Notes: generated by a model not told the origin, from the letters alone. A DNA stretch of 64,000 nucleotides from Pseudoalteromonas luteoviolacea DSM 6061 (GCF_001625655.1 NZ_AUYB01000158.1:1-64000), one strand, 5' to 3'; shown: positions 39,416 to 48,340, numbered from the stretch's first letter. Numbers and translations are program-made.

Positions 39416-39880
39416 ATGAAAGCATTAACAGGCGCCGCTATGGCAATGATGGTTGCGGGACTTGTGGGCTGTAATTCAACGAGCGAGTCAGGTGCTACAA
39501 GTGGCGCAAGCGCGGCAAATGCAGGCGCAGCAAAGACAGATTTAGTACACTGCTATGATGTCAATGTTTGTGGCGGCCACAACGATTGTAAAACCGCAAG
39601 CAATGCTTGTGCAGGTCAAGCTTCATGTAAGGGTACTGGGTTTGTAGGCATGCCTTCAAAAGCCTGTGCAGACGTTGGTGGAAAGCAAAAAGACGACTGG
39701 GTCGGCAGTATTGCAAAAGCTGATTTAGTACACTGCCATGACGTTAATATTTGCGGTGGCCACAATGACTGTAAAACAGCAAGTAATGCTTGTGCAGCGC
39801 AAGCTTCTTGTAAAGGAACTGGTTTTGTAAACATGCCAGCAAAAGCGTGTAAAGATATCGGCGGTAAAGTAGGTAGTTAA
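39416..39880 (+). CDS. double-core bufferin-type RiPP precursor, predicted lipoprotein
   Basis: A 154-residue precursor. Residues 1-19 form a signal ending in a perfect lipobox (LVGC, Cys19), then a Ser/Gly/Ala linker (20-41). Two near-identical cores follow: residues 42-90 and 103-150, each starting DLVHC and containing [23 protein letters not shown] and a last KAC. Cys are at 46, 52, 58, 65, 71, 84 and at 107, 113, 119, 126, 132, 145, identical spacing. The pattern resembles BufA2-type bufferins, copper-related peptides whose Cys are oxidised by MNIO enzymes. Known bufferins have one core and a cleaved signal peptide, so the duplication and the lipobox are unusual. The MNIO and DUF2063 genes follow. 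Confidence 0.88.
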   Translation: MKALTGAAMAMMVAGLVGCNSTSESGATSGASAANAGAAKTDLVHCYDVNVCGGHNDCKTASNACAGQASCKGTGFVGMPSKACADVGGKQKDDWVGSIAKADLVHCHDVNICGGHNDCKTASNACAAQASCKGTGFVNMPAKACKDIGGKVGS

Positions 39881-39885
39881 TAAAC

Positions 39886-39920
39886 TTTAGGTGGCTCTCT
39901 GGTAAAGCGAGCCACCTAAA
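39886..39920 (+). other. stable hairpin between precursor and enzyme genes
   Basis: TTTAGGTGGCTC (39886-39897) and GAGCCACCTAAA (39909-39920) form a perfect 12-bp stem with an 11-base loop, six bases after the precursor stop. No T-tract follows, so it is more likely a partial terminator or an mRNA 3' stabiliser that gives more precursor than enzyme. Confidence 0.7.
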
Positions 39921-39941
39921 CTTCACAACAGCGAGTATAGA

Positions 39942-40787
39942 TTGAGTAATACATCCCACCCCTTTGTCGGTTTTGGTTTAGGTCTACGCACATGCTACTT
40001 CGAAGAAATTTTGGCGACTCAACCTAAGGTTGATTGGTTCGAGATTATTTCTGAAAATTACTTTGTTGATGGCGGCAAACCTTGGCATTACTTAGCGCAA
40101 ATAAAAGAGCAGTACCCCATTGTGATGCACGGCGTTTCCATGTCGATTGGCAGTACATCAGAGATTAACTTTTCCTACTTAGATAGTCTTAAAAAAACCA
40201 TCAACAGAGTTGATCCATTATGGATTTCTGATCATCTATGCTTTTCATCACTTGGCGACTTTAACAGCCATGACCTGTTGCCAATGCCGTATACGGAAGA
40301 AGCATTAAGTCATTTAACTGAGCGTTTGAACATTGTTCAGGATTATTTGCAAAGACCTTTAATATTAGAAAATGTATCGAGTTACTTAACTTATCAAGCT
40401 TCACAAATGAGCGAGTGGGAGTTTTTATCCGAGCTGCATAATCGGACTCAATGCCAGTTTTTGCTCGATATTAATAACATTTATGTCAGTGCCCGCAATC
40501 ACGATTTTGCACCAGAAACATTTCTCAATGCCATTCCTGAGAAAGCAATTGCACAAATTCATTTAGCTGGGCACAGCGACTTTGGCAGCCATATCATTGA
40601 CACACACGATCAGCCCATTTGTGATCATGTTTGGCAGCTATTTAAGGACTTTGCAAAAAAGCGAGGCCCAATCAATACCATGATTGAACGGGACGACAAC
40701 TTTCCACCTTTTAAAGAATTAATGGCTGAGTTAGACCACGCAAGATCGCTCGTTCCGAAAAGTTGGAGTATCCATGACTTCACTTGA
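39942..40787 (+). CDS. MNIO (DUF692) oxidative enzyme that modifies the bufferin precursor
   Basis: A 281-residue multinuclear non-heme iron enzyme of the DUF692/MbnB family, starting at TTG 39942; the SD is weak. Candidate metal ligands are in place: Glu39 region (ENYFVDGG), His63 (MHGVSMSIGS), Asp97-His98 (SDHLCFS), Glu143 (LENVSSYL), Asp176 (LDINNIYVSARNH), His207 and His211 (HLAGH), Asp220-His222 (DTHDQPI) and Glu249 (MIERDDNFP). These enzymes oxidise peptide cysteines, for example to oxazolone-thioamide or thiooxazole groups. Its 3' end overlaps the next gene by 14 bases. The precursor is directly upstream, so the substrate is almost certainly that peptide. Confidence 0.92.
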   Translation: MSNTSHPFVGFGLGLRTCYFEEILATQPKVDWFEIISENYFVDGGKPWHYLAQIKEQYPIVMHGVSMSIGSTSEINFSYLDSLKKTINRVDPLWISDHLCFSSLGDFNSHDLLPMPYTEEALSHLTERLNIVQDYLQRPLILENVSSYLTYQASQMSEWEFLSELHNRTQCQFLLDINNIYVSARNHDFAPETFLNAIPEKAIAQIHLAGHSDFGSHIIDTHDQPICDHVWQLFKDFAKKRGPINTMIERDDNFPPFKELMAELDHARSLVPKSWSIHDFT

Positions 40788-41571
40788 ACAACTACAACAA
40801 GACTTTGTTAATATGCTCAATCACGGCTCAATGGATTTTGAAAACCACATTGCAGCTCAAGAAGGAGCATTGGCGCCGACACAGCGAGCAGAAATTTACC
40901 AAAATGCTTATCGGATTCGATTAACCAAAGTATTGGAGCAAGATCATGAAATGCTGGGCCTTTACTTAGGTGACGAGCTTTTTGACGAAATGGTCAAAGG
41001 CTATCTAGCGCGCTTCCCATCATCAGCCCCCTCGCTCAGAGAATTTGGTGACAGGCTTCCCCAATTTTTATCTGAACATCAACCGTTTAGCGAACACGGT
41101 ATATTAAAAGAAATAGCGCTTTTCGAACGGCTATTACTCAAAGCATTTGATGCGGGAGACAGCAAGACACTGCAATTCGCACAGCTCCAAAGCATTGAGC
41201 AAGCAAACTGGCCAAACATTCAGTTTCAGCTCCATGAAAGCGTATATTTACTCACTTGTCAGTTCTCAGCTGTCGAAAGCTGGCAAGCGCTTAAAAGCGA
41301 TCAATCGCCTCCATCACCTGACATTCAATCTCCTCATCACTGGATAATTGCCAGGGAGCCAGACAAGCGAACTGGGTTTTACGCTCTTTCAACATGTCAC
41401 TACCATTGCCTAACCAGTATGCAAAATGGACTGCCATTTGGGTTTGTATGTGAAGCAGCTGCCCAATACGCAGAATCTGAAGAGCAAGGTACAATGCAGG
41501 TTATGGAGTTGCTCCAAAAAGGCATTGAATTAGGCTGGTTTAAAAGCGACATTAGAGTACAGCAAGCTTAG
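40774..41571 (+). CDS. DUF2063 partner protein of the MNIO enzyme (BufC/MbnC-like)
   Basis: A 265-residue protein whose N-terminal half is a DUF2063 domain: LEQLQQDFVNMLNHG, the signature AEIYQNAYRIRLTKVLEQDH, then GDELFDEMVKGYLARFPSSAPSLREFGDRL. DUF2063 proteins bind the precursor peptide and present it to the MNIO. The start overlaps the enzyme gene by 14 bases, which couples their translation. The C-terminal half is less conserved (WIIAREPDKRTGFYALS), typical of the recognition domain. Confidence 0.9.
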   Translation: MTSLEQLQQDFVNMLNHGSMDFENHIAAQEGALAPTQRAEIYQNAYRIRLTKVLEQDHEMLGLYLGDELFDEMVKGYLARFPSSAPSLREFGDRLPQFLSEHQPFSEHGILKEIALFERLLLKAFDAGDSKTLQFAQLQSIEQANWPNIQFQLHESVYLLTCQFSAVESWQALKSDQSPPSPDIQSPHHWIIAREPDKRTGFYALSTCHYHCLTSMQNGLPFGFVCEAAAQYAESEEQGTMQVMELLQKGIELGWFKSDIRVQQA

Positions 41572-41579
41572 GTATTGTT

Positions 41580-42005
41580 ATGCGCATGAGACAAAAGTTG
41601 CAACTCTATCAGTTCAGTGTCATATTTAGCATGGTATTTGCCTTGATAGGATTTAGCTATAATACTTGGCGCTTAGAAGTCACTGAAAACAACAATAATA
41701 TCAGGCTTGCTTGTTTTGAAATGCTTAAAGAGTTAGCTGCATTGGAGCAATTGGTATATGTCGCGCATTACGATGGTGATGTAATTTCGGCGAGCCCTCG
41801 AAAAGGCTGGATAAAAGTTGGCCTAATCAAAGATTTTAGCTATTTAACCAGTGCGCAAGTTCAAGATAATGCGTCCTCTTTGCATCAAACTTGGTCAAAC
41901 AATTGGGAAAGTATCACTACAAGCAGTCAGTCAGTAGAACTTGTGGTGCGTGACATCGACAAAGTAAAAGATGAAATTAAAACACTACTCACCACACTGC
42001 AATAA
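41580..42005 (+). CDS. small membrane-anchored protein in the bufferin operon, unknown function
   Basis: A 141-residue protein starting eight bases after the DUF2063 gene. One membrane segment near the N-terminus (QLYQFSVIFSMVFALIGFSY) is followed by a soluble domain of about 110 residues, probably periplasmic, with a helical C-terminus (VVRDIDKVKDEIKTLLTTL). It is not the DoxX-type membrane protein that often accompanies bufferin genes. It may act in export, maturation or anchoring of the peptide, but only its operon position supports this. Confidence 0.72.
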   Translation: MRMRQKLQLYQFSVIFSMVFALIGFSYNTWRLEVTENNNNIRLACFEMLKELAALEQLVYVAHYDGDVISASPRKGWIKVGLIKDFSYLTSAQVQDNASSLHQTWSNNWESITTSSQSVELVVRDIDKVKDEIKTLLTTLQ

Positions 42006-42210
42006 TCTTGCTTACCCGTTTCCAGTATATACCCAAGGCGTGTTTGCGCTTTTAATCAAAGAAAATGAGTTTTAACTTAAACTGTCAGAGTGAGTTTGCT
42101 TAACTTAATTGAATCTGACCGTGATACTCTCCTGTGCAGGGCTCAGCGGTTCGAATACTGGCAACGCTAGCAGTTCAAAACAGGCCTGTATGAATGTCCT
42201 TGCTTCGTGA

Positions 42211-42645
42211 TTAACCGGCGTTAAACAAAGCCACCTCTTTCTCTGTAACTCTATCAATACGCCACTCAAATGAAAGACACTTTATATTCAGGTTGACGTC
42301 CGGCATCACATTAATCTCCCATAAGTATCCATCATGTTCCATACAGGAAAACTCATGGTCAGGCTGATTTAAATGCCTATTCTTTTTTGGCGCTTTAACA
42401 TTTGTTTCTAAAACTACGTATAAAGGGCTATCATCCCAGCCTTTATCCAAATGAAATGATTCAATCTCCGAGCAAATAAATGTCACTTTAATATCAGAGC
42501 CAATCACGAAGAAAATCAGAGAGACAGAAAACGGGAAGTTGGTGAAGATAATGTCTACGTTGGCATTGTCGAGCAACTTTTCGCAAACTAGATTTAAGTC
42601 TGAGTTATTCTTCCAGTTTTTATATGAATATTCGATTGCGCACAC
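42211..42645 (-). CDS. hypothetical protein, GTG start uncertain
   Basis: A 144-residue frame beginning with GTG 42645 (CAIEYSYKNWKNNSDLNLVC) and ending FEWRIDRVTEKEVALFNAG. Amino-acid use looks protein-like (KVTFICSEIESFHLDKGWDD, YVVLETNVKAPKKNR) and there is no competing frame on the other strand. No convincing SD precedes the GTG. I know no related family. A small cytoplasmic protein is likely. Confidence 0.5.
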   Translation of the reverse strand: MCAIEYSYKNWKNNSDLNLVCEKLLDNANVDIIFTNFPFSVSLIFFVIGSDIKVTFICSEIESFHLDKGWDDSPLYVVLETNVKAPKKNRHLNQPDHEFSCMEHDGYLWEINVMPDVNLNIKCLSFEWRIDRVTEKEVALFNAG

Positions 42646-42831
42646 TCCATTGTAACTTAGGTAACCATGATATGGAGCGTATTAAGCTTGGCTATAATTA
42701 ACGAAAAATGAGTGTCAACCAAGCCTTGGACGTCTCCTGACAACTGCTTTGCTAGGAATATGTTACTCACCGCACTCAGATAAGTATAATTTAAAGCCGA
42801 GTTTTCCCTTGATACTCATGGCTTTAGGAGA

Positions 42832-43111
42832 TCATATTGCGCCACCACAAGCATCTTCTTTGATAGAAAAACCAACGTCAGCAATATAACTTGAAGGGGT
42901 TAAATTCAGAGGGTTCTCTACCAGCCAACTTTCAAGCTCTTTTATCTGAATAGCCAGCTCCCACTTACCTTGTGCTAAATGAGCGAGCTTTTCGCTTGAT
43001 TGTTCAACTTTGATATGGATTGGTACTCGATTTTCCTATACAGCATATTAGCGAGATCTTGCCTAAATTCCCTAACTTGTAAGATAGAAATTCTTCCAAA
43101 CTAAATTTCAC
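42832..43111 (-). pseudogene. frameshifted remnant of a small gene
   Basis: Three minus-strand frames join into one plausible protein: VKFSLEEFLSYKLG from GTG 43111, then EFRQDLANMLYRKIE one frame over, then NRVPIHIKVEQSSEKLAHLA continuing to SSYIADVGFSIKEDACGGAI and a TGA at 42832. The last frame is open for about 67 codons but has no start and is preceded by TAG. Coding-like composition across frame changes suggests at least two small indels. The original family is unknown to me. Confidence 0.5.
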
Positions 43112-43270
43112 TCTAATATATTGAAAAACATATTAAATCATACAATAAGAAAAGTATACTCAATGCGATCGAACGACGGTTTTCCGTTCATAATGCCTAG
43201 CCATATCATATCTCAACTGACTGTTCAGGTATGAGCTACATAAATTAAAGTGGTGGCCTTTATTCTAGAA

Positions 43271-43654
43271 TTAAACCTTGTTATATTTATCAGTCGCCTT
43301 CTGGCATATCGCATACATTTTTAAATTGTACGCTTTGGCAAAATTATACTTAGCAACACGGGCTTTTTTCTCCGCCGTACTTTTAATGACATCTCCCATT
43401 CCAGTCAAAAACTTAGTCCCACAGCGGTCCTTTAACTCTTCTATCGGGATATGCTCTAGACCTGGAGACACGGGGCGCCTACCTTGAGTTAAAAGTAGGC
43501 GATAATCTTTGTTTTCAAGTGCCTTTTCAATCGCAACATCCACGTTCAAGTCGTCACTACGCTTATTCATATTCGATTGCTTAGATCCCTGAGGTTGTTC
43601 ATGTGCGCACCCAATCATCAACCCTAAACACGCTAAAATTTGAATCCATTTCAT
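43271..43654 (-). CDS. small lipoprotein coupled to the M12-like protease
   Basis: A 127-residue lipoprotein (MKWIQILACLGLMIGC, lipobox MIGC) whose ATG overlaps the TGA of the protease gene in the four-base ATGA arrangement, so it is translated only when the protease is. The mature part is Lys-rich and helical (IEKALENKDYRLLLTQG, AEKKARVAKYNFAKAYNLKM) with Cys at EELKDRCGTKF and YAICQKA. It has no family I know. Tight coupling suggests a dedicated partner such as an inhibitor, chaperone or maturation factor. Confidence 0.8.
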   Translation of the reverse strand: MKWIQILACLGLMIGCAHEQPQGSKQSNMNKRSDDLNVDVAIEKALENKDYRLLLTQGRRPVSPGLEHIPIEELKDRCGTKFLTGMGDVIKSTAEKKARVAKYNFAKAYNLKMYAICQKATDKYNKV

Positions 43655-46215
43655 TCGTTTCTCCTTAACCCAATGCGAACCAAGCTCAACAATATCAAAA
43701 AGCTAACTATAAAATACAAACTTCCTGAAGAACCCCCGGAATCGGATGGTGGCGTAGACACCGTAATCGTGACTTGTCCCGTTGATTCTCCCCCTGACGA
43801 ATCTTTGACAACATAAGTCAATTGCTCTGTCCCTGTGAAACTCGCTACAGGTGTGTAAGCAAGCCGATTATTAGAGACAAACACATTGCCACTGCCATTA
43901 TAAGTTACAGTTCCTATGGAAAGCGTATCACCATCCACATCTGTATCATTTGCTAATACATCAAGCGTGTTGCTTTGGCTATTTTCTGTCACTGAAAATG
44001 TATCATTTACAGCTTGTGGCGCATCATTGACTGCAGCCACGGTTATTTGAGCATTAAACACCCCACTGGTTAATGTCCCCCTAGTAGCAGTAATGGGTAA
44101 CGTAATAGCACCATTGAAATTTGCATCAGGCGTAATCACAAGACCCGTAAAGCTATAGTTTTGGCCAGACTGGAGCGTAAGGGTTTCAGCATTAAACCCA
44201 CCTGCATAACTAAAGAAATCCACGGACAATGTTAAGCTCGTGTCTTCTGGTATTTCCAAAATTTGCTGTCCGGTTATTTCTGGTGGGATTGGTTCACTAG
44301 AGCCATCAATAGACAGTGCCCCACTATTCACAGCAAAGAAAATATTGTCTGTACACATTATTTTTAATTTCCCTTGCGATGAGCTCGATAGTTGAGCGAG
44401 TGTGACGGTTTGCTCACCATCATTAGCCACGTTATCAGCTAAGTTCGTTGGAAACGATACACCACCGTCCAAAGACAATAAGATATCAACTTCCTGACAC
44501 GAAATTGGAGCATTTTCACTACCAGCTGTATCCCAAGTAACTTGCTGACTCCCAAGCGCCCATTGTGTTCCGTCAATCGGATCTGTTACCCTGAAGCCCT
44601 GTTGATTACTAATTACATTGACCACCATAGAATCATCCGCAATATTACCCGTACTGTCTCGAACTAGCAGTTTAAAGTTAAGAGACCGTGTGGTAGTTGG
44701 CAATGCTTCCCCATAGCTTGACTGTCCAGATAACACATCAGACAGTTTAGGGAAGGTTCTTTCTCCGCTTTCAATCGGGTTAAACACCCTAAAAAGAGGG
44801 CCACTGCCGCTGTCTGTTGAGTCTTCCTGTGCGCTACTTGTTGCACTTCCCAAATCACTTTGCTGCCAACTGAAACTCAGGGTGTCTCCTTCATTGTCTG
44901 TGGCACTTCCACTTAAGGTAAAGGGGGTTCGTGCAGGTATCGTGTAATCTGCTCCCGCATTAACAACGGGTGCTTGATTGGATTTTGCTGTGCGGGTACC
45001 ACATGTGCTGCCTCCAGCTTGCCGTGTAAAAGCTGCCATTTGCTCCAGCGAGTGAACATGAAAGTAAGGATCTGAGTTCGTTTGCAAGTTTTGCGATTCA
45101 CAAATGCCTGTATAAGCCATAATTGTCGAGCCACTGCCAGGTTCAAAGGCTGCTGAATCTACTCGATTGCCGCCACATGCACCGGATAACCCGTTATATG
45201 TGTGGTCAGCGCCAAGTTGATGACCAATTTCGTGCGCCACATAATCGATATAAAAAGCATCATTTATTGGTTGAGGATTTCCGGTTACACCTTCCGCTTT
45301 AGCGCTGCTGCACGCGACACCAAACCCAGCTAGACCACCGCCACCTGTTCCCACCAAGTGCCCTATATCATAAGCTTGCGCACCAATTGCGCCATCAATC
45401 ACAGTAGTTAAGTCATCTATATCAGTATCGTCATTCACAAAAGGGTCTGAGCTTGGATCTAAGAAAATAAGATCATCATTGTTCGCTACAAGTTCAAAAG
45501 ATGTAGAAAGGTCTCGTAAGTACACTTGGTTTATTCTGTTGACGAGTGTCACCAGAGCGGCCATAACGCTTGATTTTGTTCCTCCGTGAAACTGACTATA
45601 TTCTCCTGTAGTTGTAATCGCTAAGCGATATTTGACGTCTTCGGCCAATGGCGTCGCAAAACTGGGGGTTAAACTCGATGTTGCCTGTCTGTGCTCTTTT
45701 AACTCTTGGTATTTTATGGGGTTATGAAATACATGTACTCGCTCAGTAACTTCTCTATTCAACGCACTTTTGTAATAGACTTGGTAGTGCATATTTGCTG
45801 TCTGTTGATTTACAGGGTCAATATATACTGTCTTACCATTTAGACTGTACACACCATAAAAACCATTTGATGAATAATCAAAAGTACCCTTTACACTCGG
45901 ATTGCCCACTTGTTCGCCAATATACGTTTTGATATTTGGGTACTTGCTCTGTAATGCCTTTGGCATCACAGAATAAGGGATCAATTTAAATCGCAGTAGA
46001 GAGCCATCAGGGCTCGGCACGTCCAATTGAATAGCTTTGTATGAAAGTAGGCGTTCTAAATATTCGCTATTTAATTGAGATTGAAAAACACCTGTTTGGC
46101 TGGATTGAAAAGGTTTGTGCTTCTCGGTCAACCATAGTTTTTCATTGCTATGAGAGAAAAATGCAATAGTAAATAACACACCCCAAATGGCCGCAGACTT
46201 TACCATAACAGTCAC
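43651..46215 (-). CDS. M12-like zinc metallopeptidase with GlyGly-CTERM tail
   Basis: An 854-residue secreted protease. N-terminal signal region (MVKSAAIWGVLFTIAFFSHS), a propeptide-like domain, then a reprolysin-like catalytic domain from about residue 200 (KYRLAITTTGEYSQFHGG) with HEIGHQLGADH (His328, Glu329, His332, His338) and Met-turn GSGSTIMAYTGIC. Ig/PKD-like and cadherin-like repeats follow (VVNAGADYTIPARTPFTLSG; AVNDAPQAVNDTFSVTENSQ). The C-terminus SDSGGSSGSLYFIVSFLILL ending in RRNE fits the GlyGly-CTERM sorting signal, processed by rhombosortase after type II secretion. The downstream lipoprotein is translationally coupled. Confidence 0.88.
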   Translation of the reverse strand: MTVMVKSAAIWGVLFTIAFFSHSNEKLWLTEKHKPFQSSQTGVFQSQLNSEYLERLLSYKAIQLDVPSPDGSLLRFKLIPYSVMPKALQSKYPNIKTYIGEQVGNPSVKGTFDYSSNGFYGVYSLNGKTVYIDPVNQQTANMHYQVYYKSALNREVTERVHVFHNPIKYQELKEHRQATSSLTPSFATPLAEDVKYRLAITTTGEYSQFHGGTKSSVMAALVTLVNRINQVYLRDLSTSFELVANNDDLIFLDPSSDPFVNDDTDIDDLTTVIDGAIGAQAYDIGHLVGTGGGGLAGFGVACSSAKAEGVTGNPQPINDAFYIDYVAHEIGHQLGADHTYNGLSGACGGNRVDSAAFEPGSGSTIMAYTGICESQNLQTNSDPYFHVHSLEQMAAFTRQAGGSTCGTRTAKSNQAPVVNAGADYTIPARTPFTLSGSATDNEGDTLSFSWQQSDLGSATSSAQEDSTDSGSGPLFRVFNPIESGERTFPKLSDVLSGQSSYGEALPTTTRSLNFKLLVRDSTGNIADDSMVVNVISNQQGFRVTDPIDGTQWALGSQQVTWDTAGSENAPISCQEVDILLSLDGGVSFPTNLADNVANDGEQTVTLAQLSSSSQGKLKIMCTDNIFFAVNSGALSIDGSSEPIPPEITGQQILEIPEDTSLTLSVDFFSYAGGFNAETLTLQSGQNYSFTGLVITPDANFNGAITLPITATRGTLTSGVFNAQITVAAVNDAPQAVNDTFSVTENSQSNTLDVLANDTDVDGDTLSIGTVTYNGSGNVFVSNNRLAYTPVASFTGTEQLTYVVKDSSGGESTGQVTITVSTPPSDSGGSSGSLYFIVSFLILLSLVRIGLRRNE

Positions 46216-46556
46216 CCATTATCTGTATTCAATTATTACAGCATAGTCACATTGGGAGCAATTGCCTGAAATTAGCCCCTTTTTTTAGGCCTCTGAACAC
46301 TTTTATCGTAATCAGTTTCGTCTTCACAATTCGTCGCAAAGTTAGCACAAACATTTCTGCACAACTGTATTTATTGATCACATTAAAAAGGATCACTGCT
46401 GCTCACTAGTACCCATTTTCGTGAGATATTTCTTACAAACAGTGTGCGCCAAACCTGTAACAAGTTGTAATTGTGTATAAATACTCATCAGACCTCTTGA
46501 ATCTACTGACCAAAGGTTCTAAAGTTCCAGCCATCAGATTTGCAAAGGGAAAAGCA

Positions 46557-46784
46557 ATGATATTTTTAATAAGATGGATAAGCTGTATAGCGATGATAAC
46601 ATTATCGCTAATTTACTTAATCAAAGGTGAGTTTTTATACGCAGTGCTATTAGCTACGTTTGCTTATATATCTAACCCAGGTGCGAAAGCTTCACCGGTA
46701 GAATATGAAAATGGCAAACGCTTATTTGATAAATACCTCGTCGACAAACCTAAACGAAATAGAAGTAACGCTAAACCTTGGTGA
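46557..46784 (+). CDS. small membrane protein, unknown function
   Basis: A 75-residue protein. ATG 46557 is chosen because AAAGGGA lies seven bases upstream; the longer frame starting at 46473 adds 28 residues without a good RBS. Two hydrophobic segments (MIFLIRWISCIAMITLSLIY and YAVLLATFAYI) are followed by a basic tail (VDKPKRNRSNAKPW). The topology would be a small inner-membrane hairpin with a cytoplasmic tail. No family recognised. Confidence 0.6.
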   Translation: MIFLIRWISCIAMITLSLIYLIKGEFLYAVLLATFAYISNPGAKASPVEYENGKRLFDKYLVDKPKRNRSNAKPW

Positions 46785-46865
46785 CAACAGCCTGTTCTCG
46801 ATTTTAACCCTGCTTGGGTAAATCCTTGTTTACGCCTCTAATTTTAACGCTTTCAGCGTTATAAA

Positions 46866-47621
46866 TTAGGGGCCGATAAACAGCTTGTTATGCTCTGCCA
46901 GCGCCCTCTTTATTTTATTGATCAGTTCTTTGTCTGTATTTAAATTAAATGCCATACACGCGCGTCGATCAGAAGAGTTGCGCACTTCAAGTGCAGGCTC
47001 AACATTTCCGTAATCAACTCCCATGAGCCTCAACCGTTCATACATCGTGTATTCAGTGGTTAGTAAAAAGTCAATACGCCCTGCCACTAGCTTTTTCTGT
47101 GAGGCACTTGGATCAGCCGTTATATCCAAATTTACGCCAGCTTCAAAACCTAGGTTTACAAGGTACTCATGCACAACGCTGCCCCTTACTACGGATATAA
47201 CGTATTTCTTTGCTTCTTCGATGGAGTTAACTTGTATGTCTTCTCGACTTTTTAATTTAAACAAATATTGCCGAACAGGCCTCATAAGTGGACACGCCCA
47301 TTCAAATAACTTTTCTCTATCTGCATTTCTGTAGATCGAGTAAATCATCGTGTTTGGCTGAGTTTTGGCGAGTTTCATTGAGCGTGCCCAGGGGTATAAG
47401 TTGATGTCATACTCAACCCCTGCGGCATCTAATACTTCTCTTACTTTTTTGGTGGCTCGTCCGACTATGACGCCATCTTCATCTGCATAGTTATATGGTA
47501 CCCACTCTTCAGTCACAACTTGAAGCTTGGGTAAAGGCGTAGATGCCGCATCAAATGCAATGCAGCAACTCAAAACAGCTAACCGTGTAAGTAAACTTAA
47601 CACGTTTAAACCTCCAAACAT
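46866..47621 (-). CDS. solute-binding protein family 3 (periplasmic)
   Basis: The start at ATG 47621 (MFGGLNVLSLLTRLAVLSCC) gives a signal peptide; six extra residues upstream are less likely. The 251-residue product follows the family-3 layout: LQVVTEEWVPYNYADEDGVI, VREVLDAAGVEYDINLYPWARSM, then MIYSIYRNADREKLFEWACP and KKLVAGRIDFLLTTEYTMYE. No ABC permease or ATPase is adjacent, as is common for stand-alone proteins of this type in Alteromonadales, which may be sensors or orphan binders. It is an intact relative of the broken gene at 15693-16511. Confidence 0.85.
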   Translation of the reverse strand: MFGGLNVLSLLTRLAVLSCCIAFDAASTPLPKLQVVTEEWVPYNYADEDGVIVGRATKKVREVLDAAGVEYDINLYPWARSMKLAKTQPNTMIYSIYRNADREKLFEWACPLMRPVRQYLFKLKSREDIQVNSIEEAKKYVISVVRGSVVHEYLVNLGFEAGVNLDITADPSASQKKLVAGRIDFLLTTEYTMYERLRLMGVDYGNVEPALEVRNSSDRRACMAFNLNTDKELINKIKRALAEHNKLFIGP

Positions 47622-47796
47622 CGACACTTCACGCTGCAACTCAAACTAAAGACTTTATAATCTATAGTTATTAGGATAGACGCTGAGCACGAATCGTTAA
47701 AAGTAAAAGTACAAAAATGTAAAGTAATACAACTTACAATCCTTGTAACCTTTAAAAAGGAGGTTCTAAAATCCCAATCAATTAGTTCACGTTTAA

Positions 47797-48255
47797 CTAG
47801 CGAAAAAATACGACCTTTGTAATTTTACCATCTTCAATTTGGTAACTTGTTACAAACTCAGAGCGCTTATCCACAACATCCGCTTTCTCAGAGCAAATTT
47901 CCGATGTTTCATGATCTATAACGATATTGCCATTGGTGATTCGCTTGATTGAAGTCGCATTAAGGCAGTGCATTTTTTCAAACATTAGCCCATAGCGCTT
48001 GATTAGCTGCTTTTTACCTTTAAACATCAGAGTTTGAGGGTAAATATAAAACTCTACATTTTCGTCATAGAGTGCGATGAACTTTCTGATATCTTGTCTG
48101 TTATAAGCAGCAATAAGCGCATCTACAACAGCCTCTGCCTCTTTTTCTTGGTCTGTCTTCTGCAGGTTGTATTGACTCGCAGTGCCTTCAAAAGCAGGGT
48201 TTGCTCCCGCAACCCATGCTGCAAGTAGCAAAACAGCTGACAATAAGTACCTCAT
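47797..48255 (-). CDS. exported SnoaL/NTF2-like protein
   Basis: A 152-residue exported protein with an excellent RBS (AAGGGGGAATT before ATG) and signal peptide MRYLLSAVLLLAAWVAGANP. The mature part has the NTF2/SnoaL pattern: VVDALIAAYNRQDIRKFIALYDENVEFYIYP, a mid-helix (KKQLIKRYGLMFEKMH) and closing strands (RSEFVTSYQIEDGKITKVVF). These small cone-shaped domains bind ligands or catalyse isomerisation or hydrolysis. Role unknown. Confidence 0.85.
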   Translation of the reverse strand: MRYLLSAVLLLAAWVAGANPAFEGTASQYNLQKTDQEKEAEAVVDALIAAYNRQDIRKFIALYDENVEFYIYPQTLMFKGKKQLIKRYGLMFEKMHCLNATSIKRITNGNIVIDHETSEICSEKADVVDKRSEFVTSYQIEDGKITKVVFFR

Positions 48256-48340
48256 AATTCCCCCTTTTTGGTACGTACGAGGGGAATTATAACAAGTTTC
48301 TTTAATATTATATACTGGGACGGATCAAGCCGGAGTTCAA

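Noticed and set aside
42140-42185. GGTTCGAAT motif resembling a tRNA T-loop
   Set aside because: The flanking bases cannot form the five-base T stem and no acceptor or anticodon arm fits around it.
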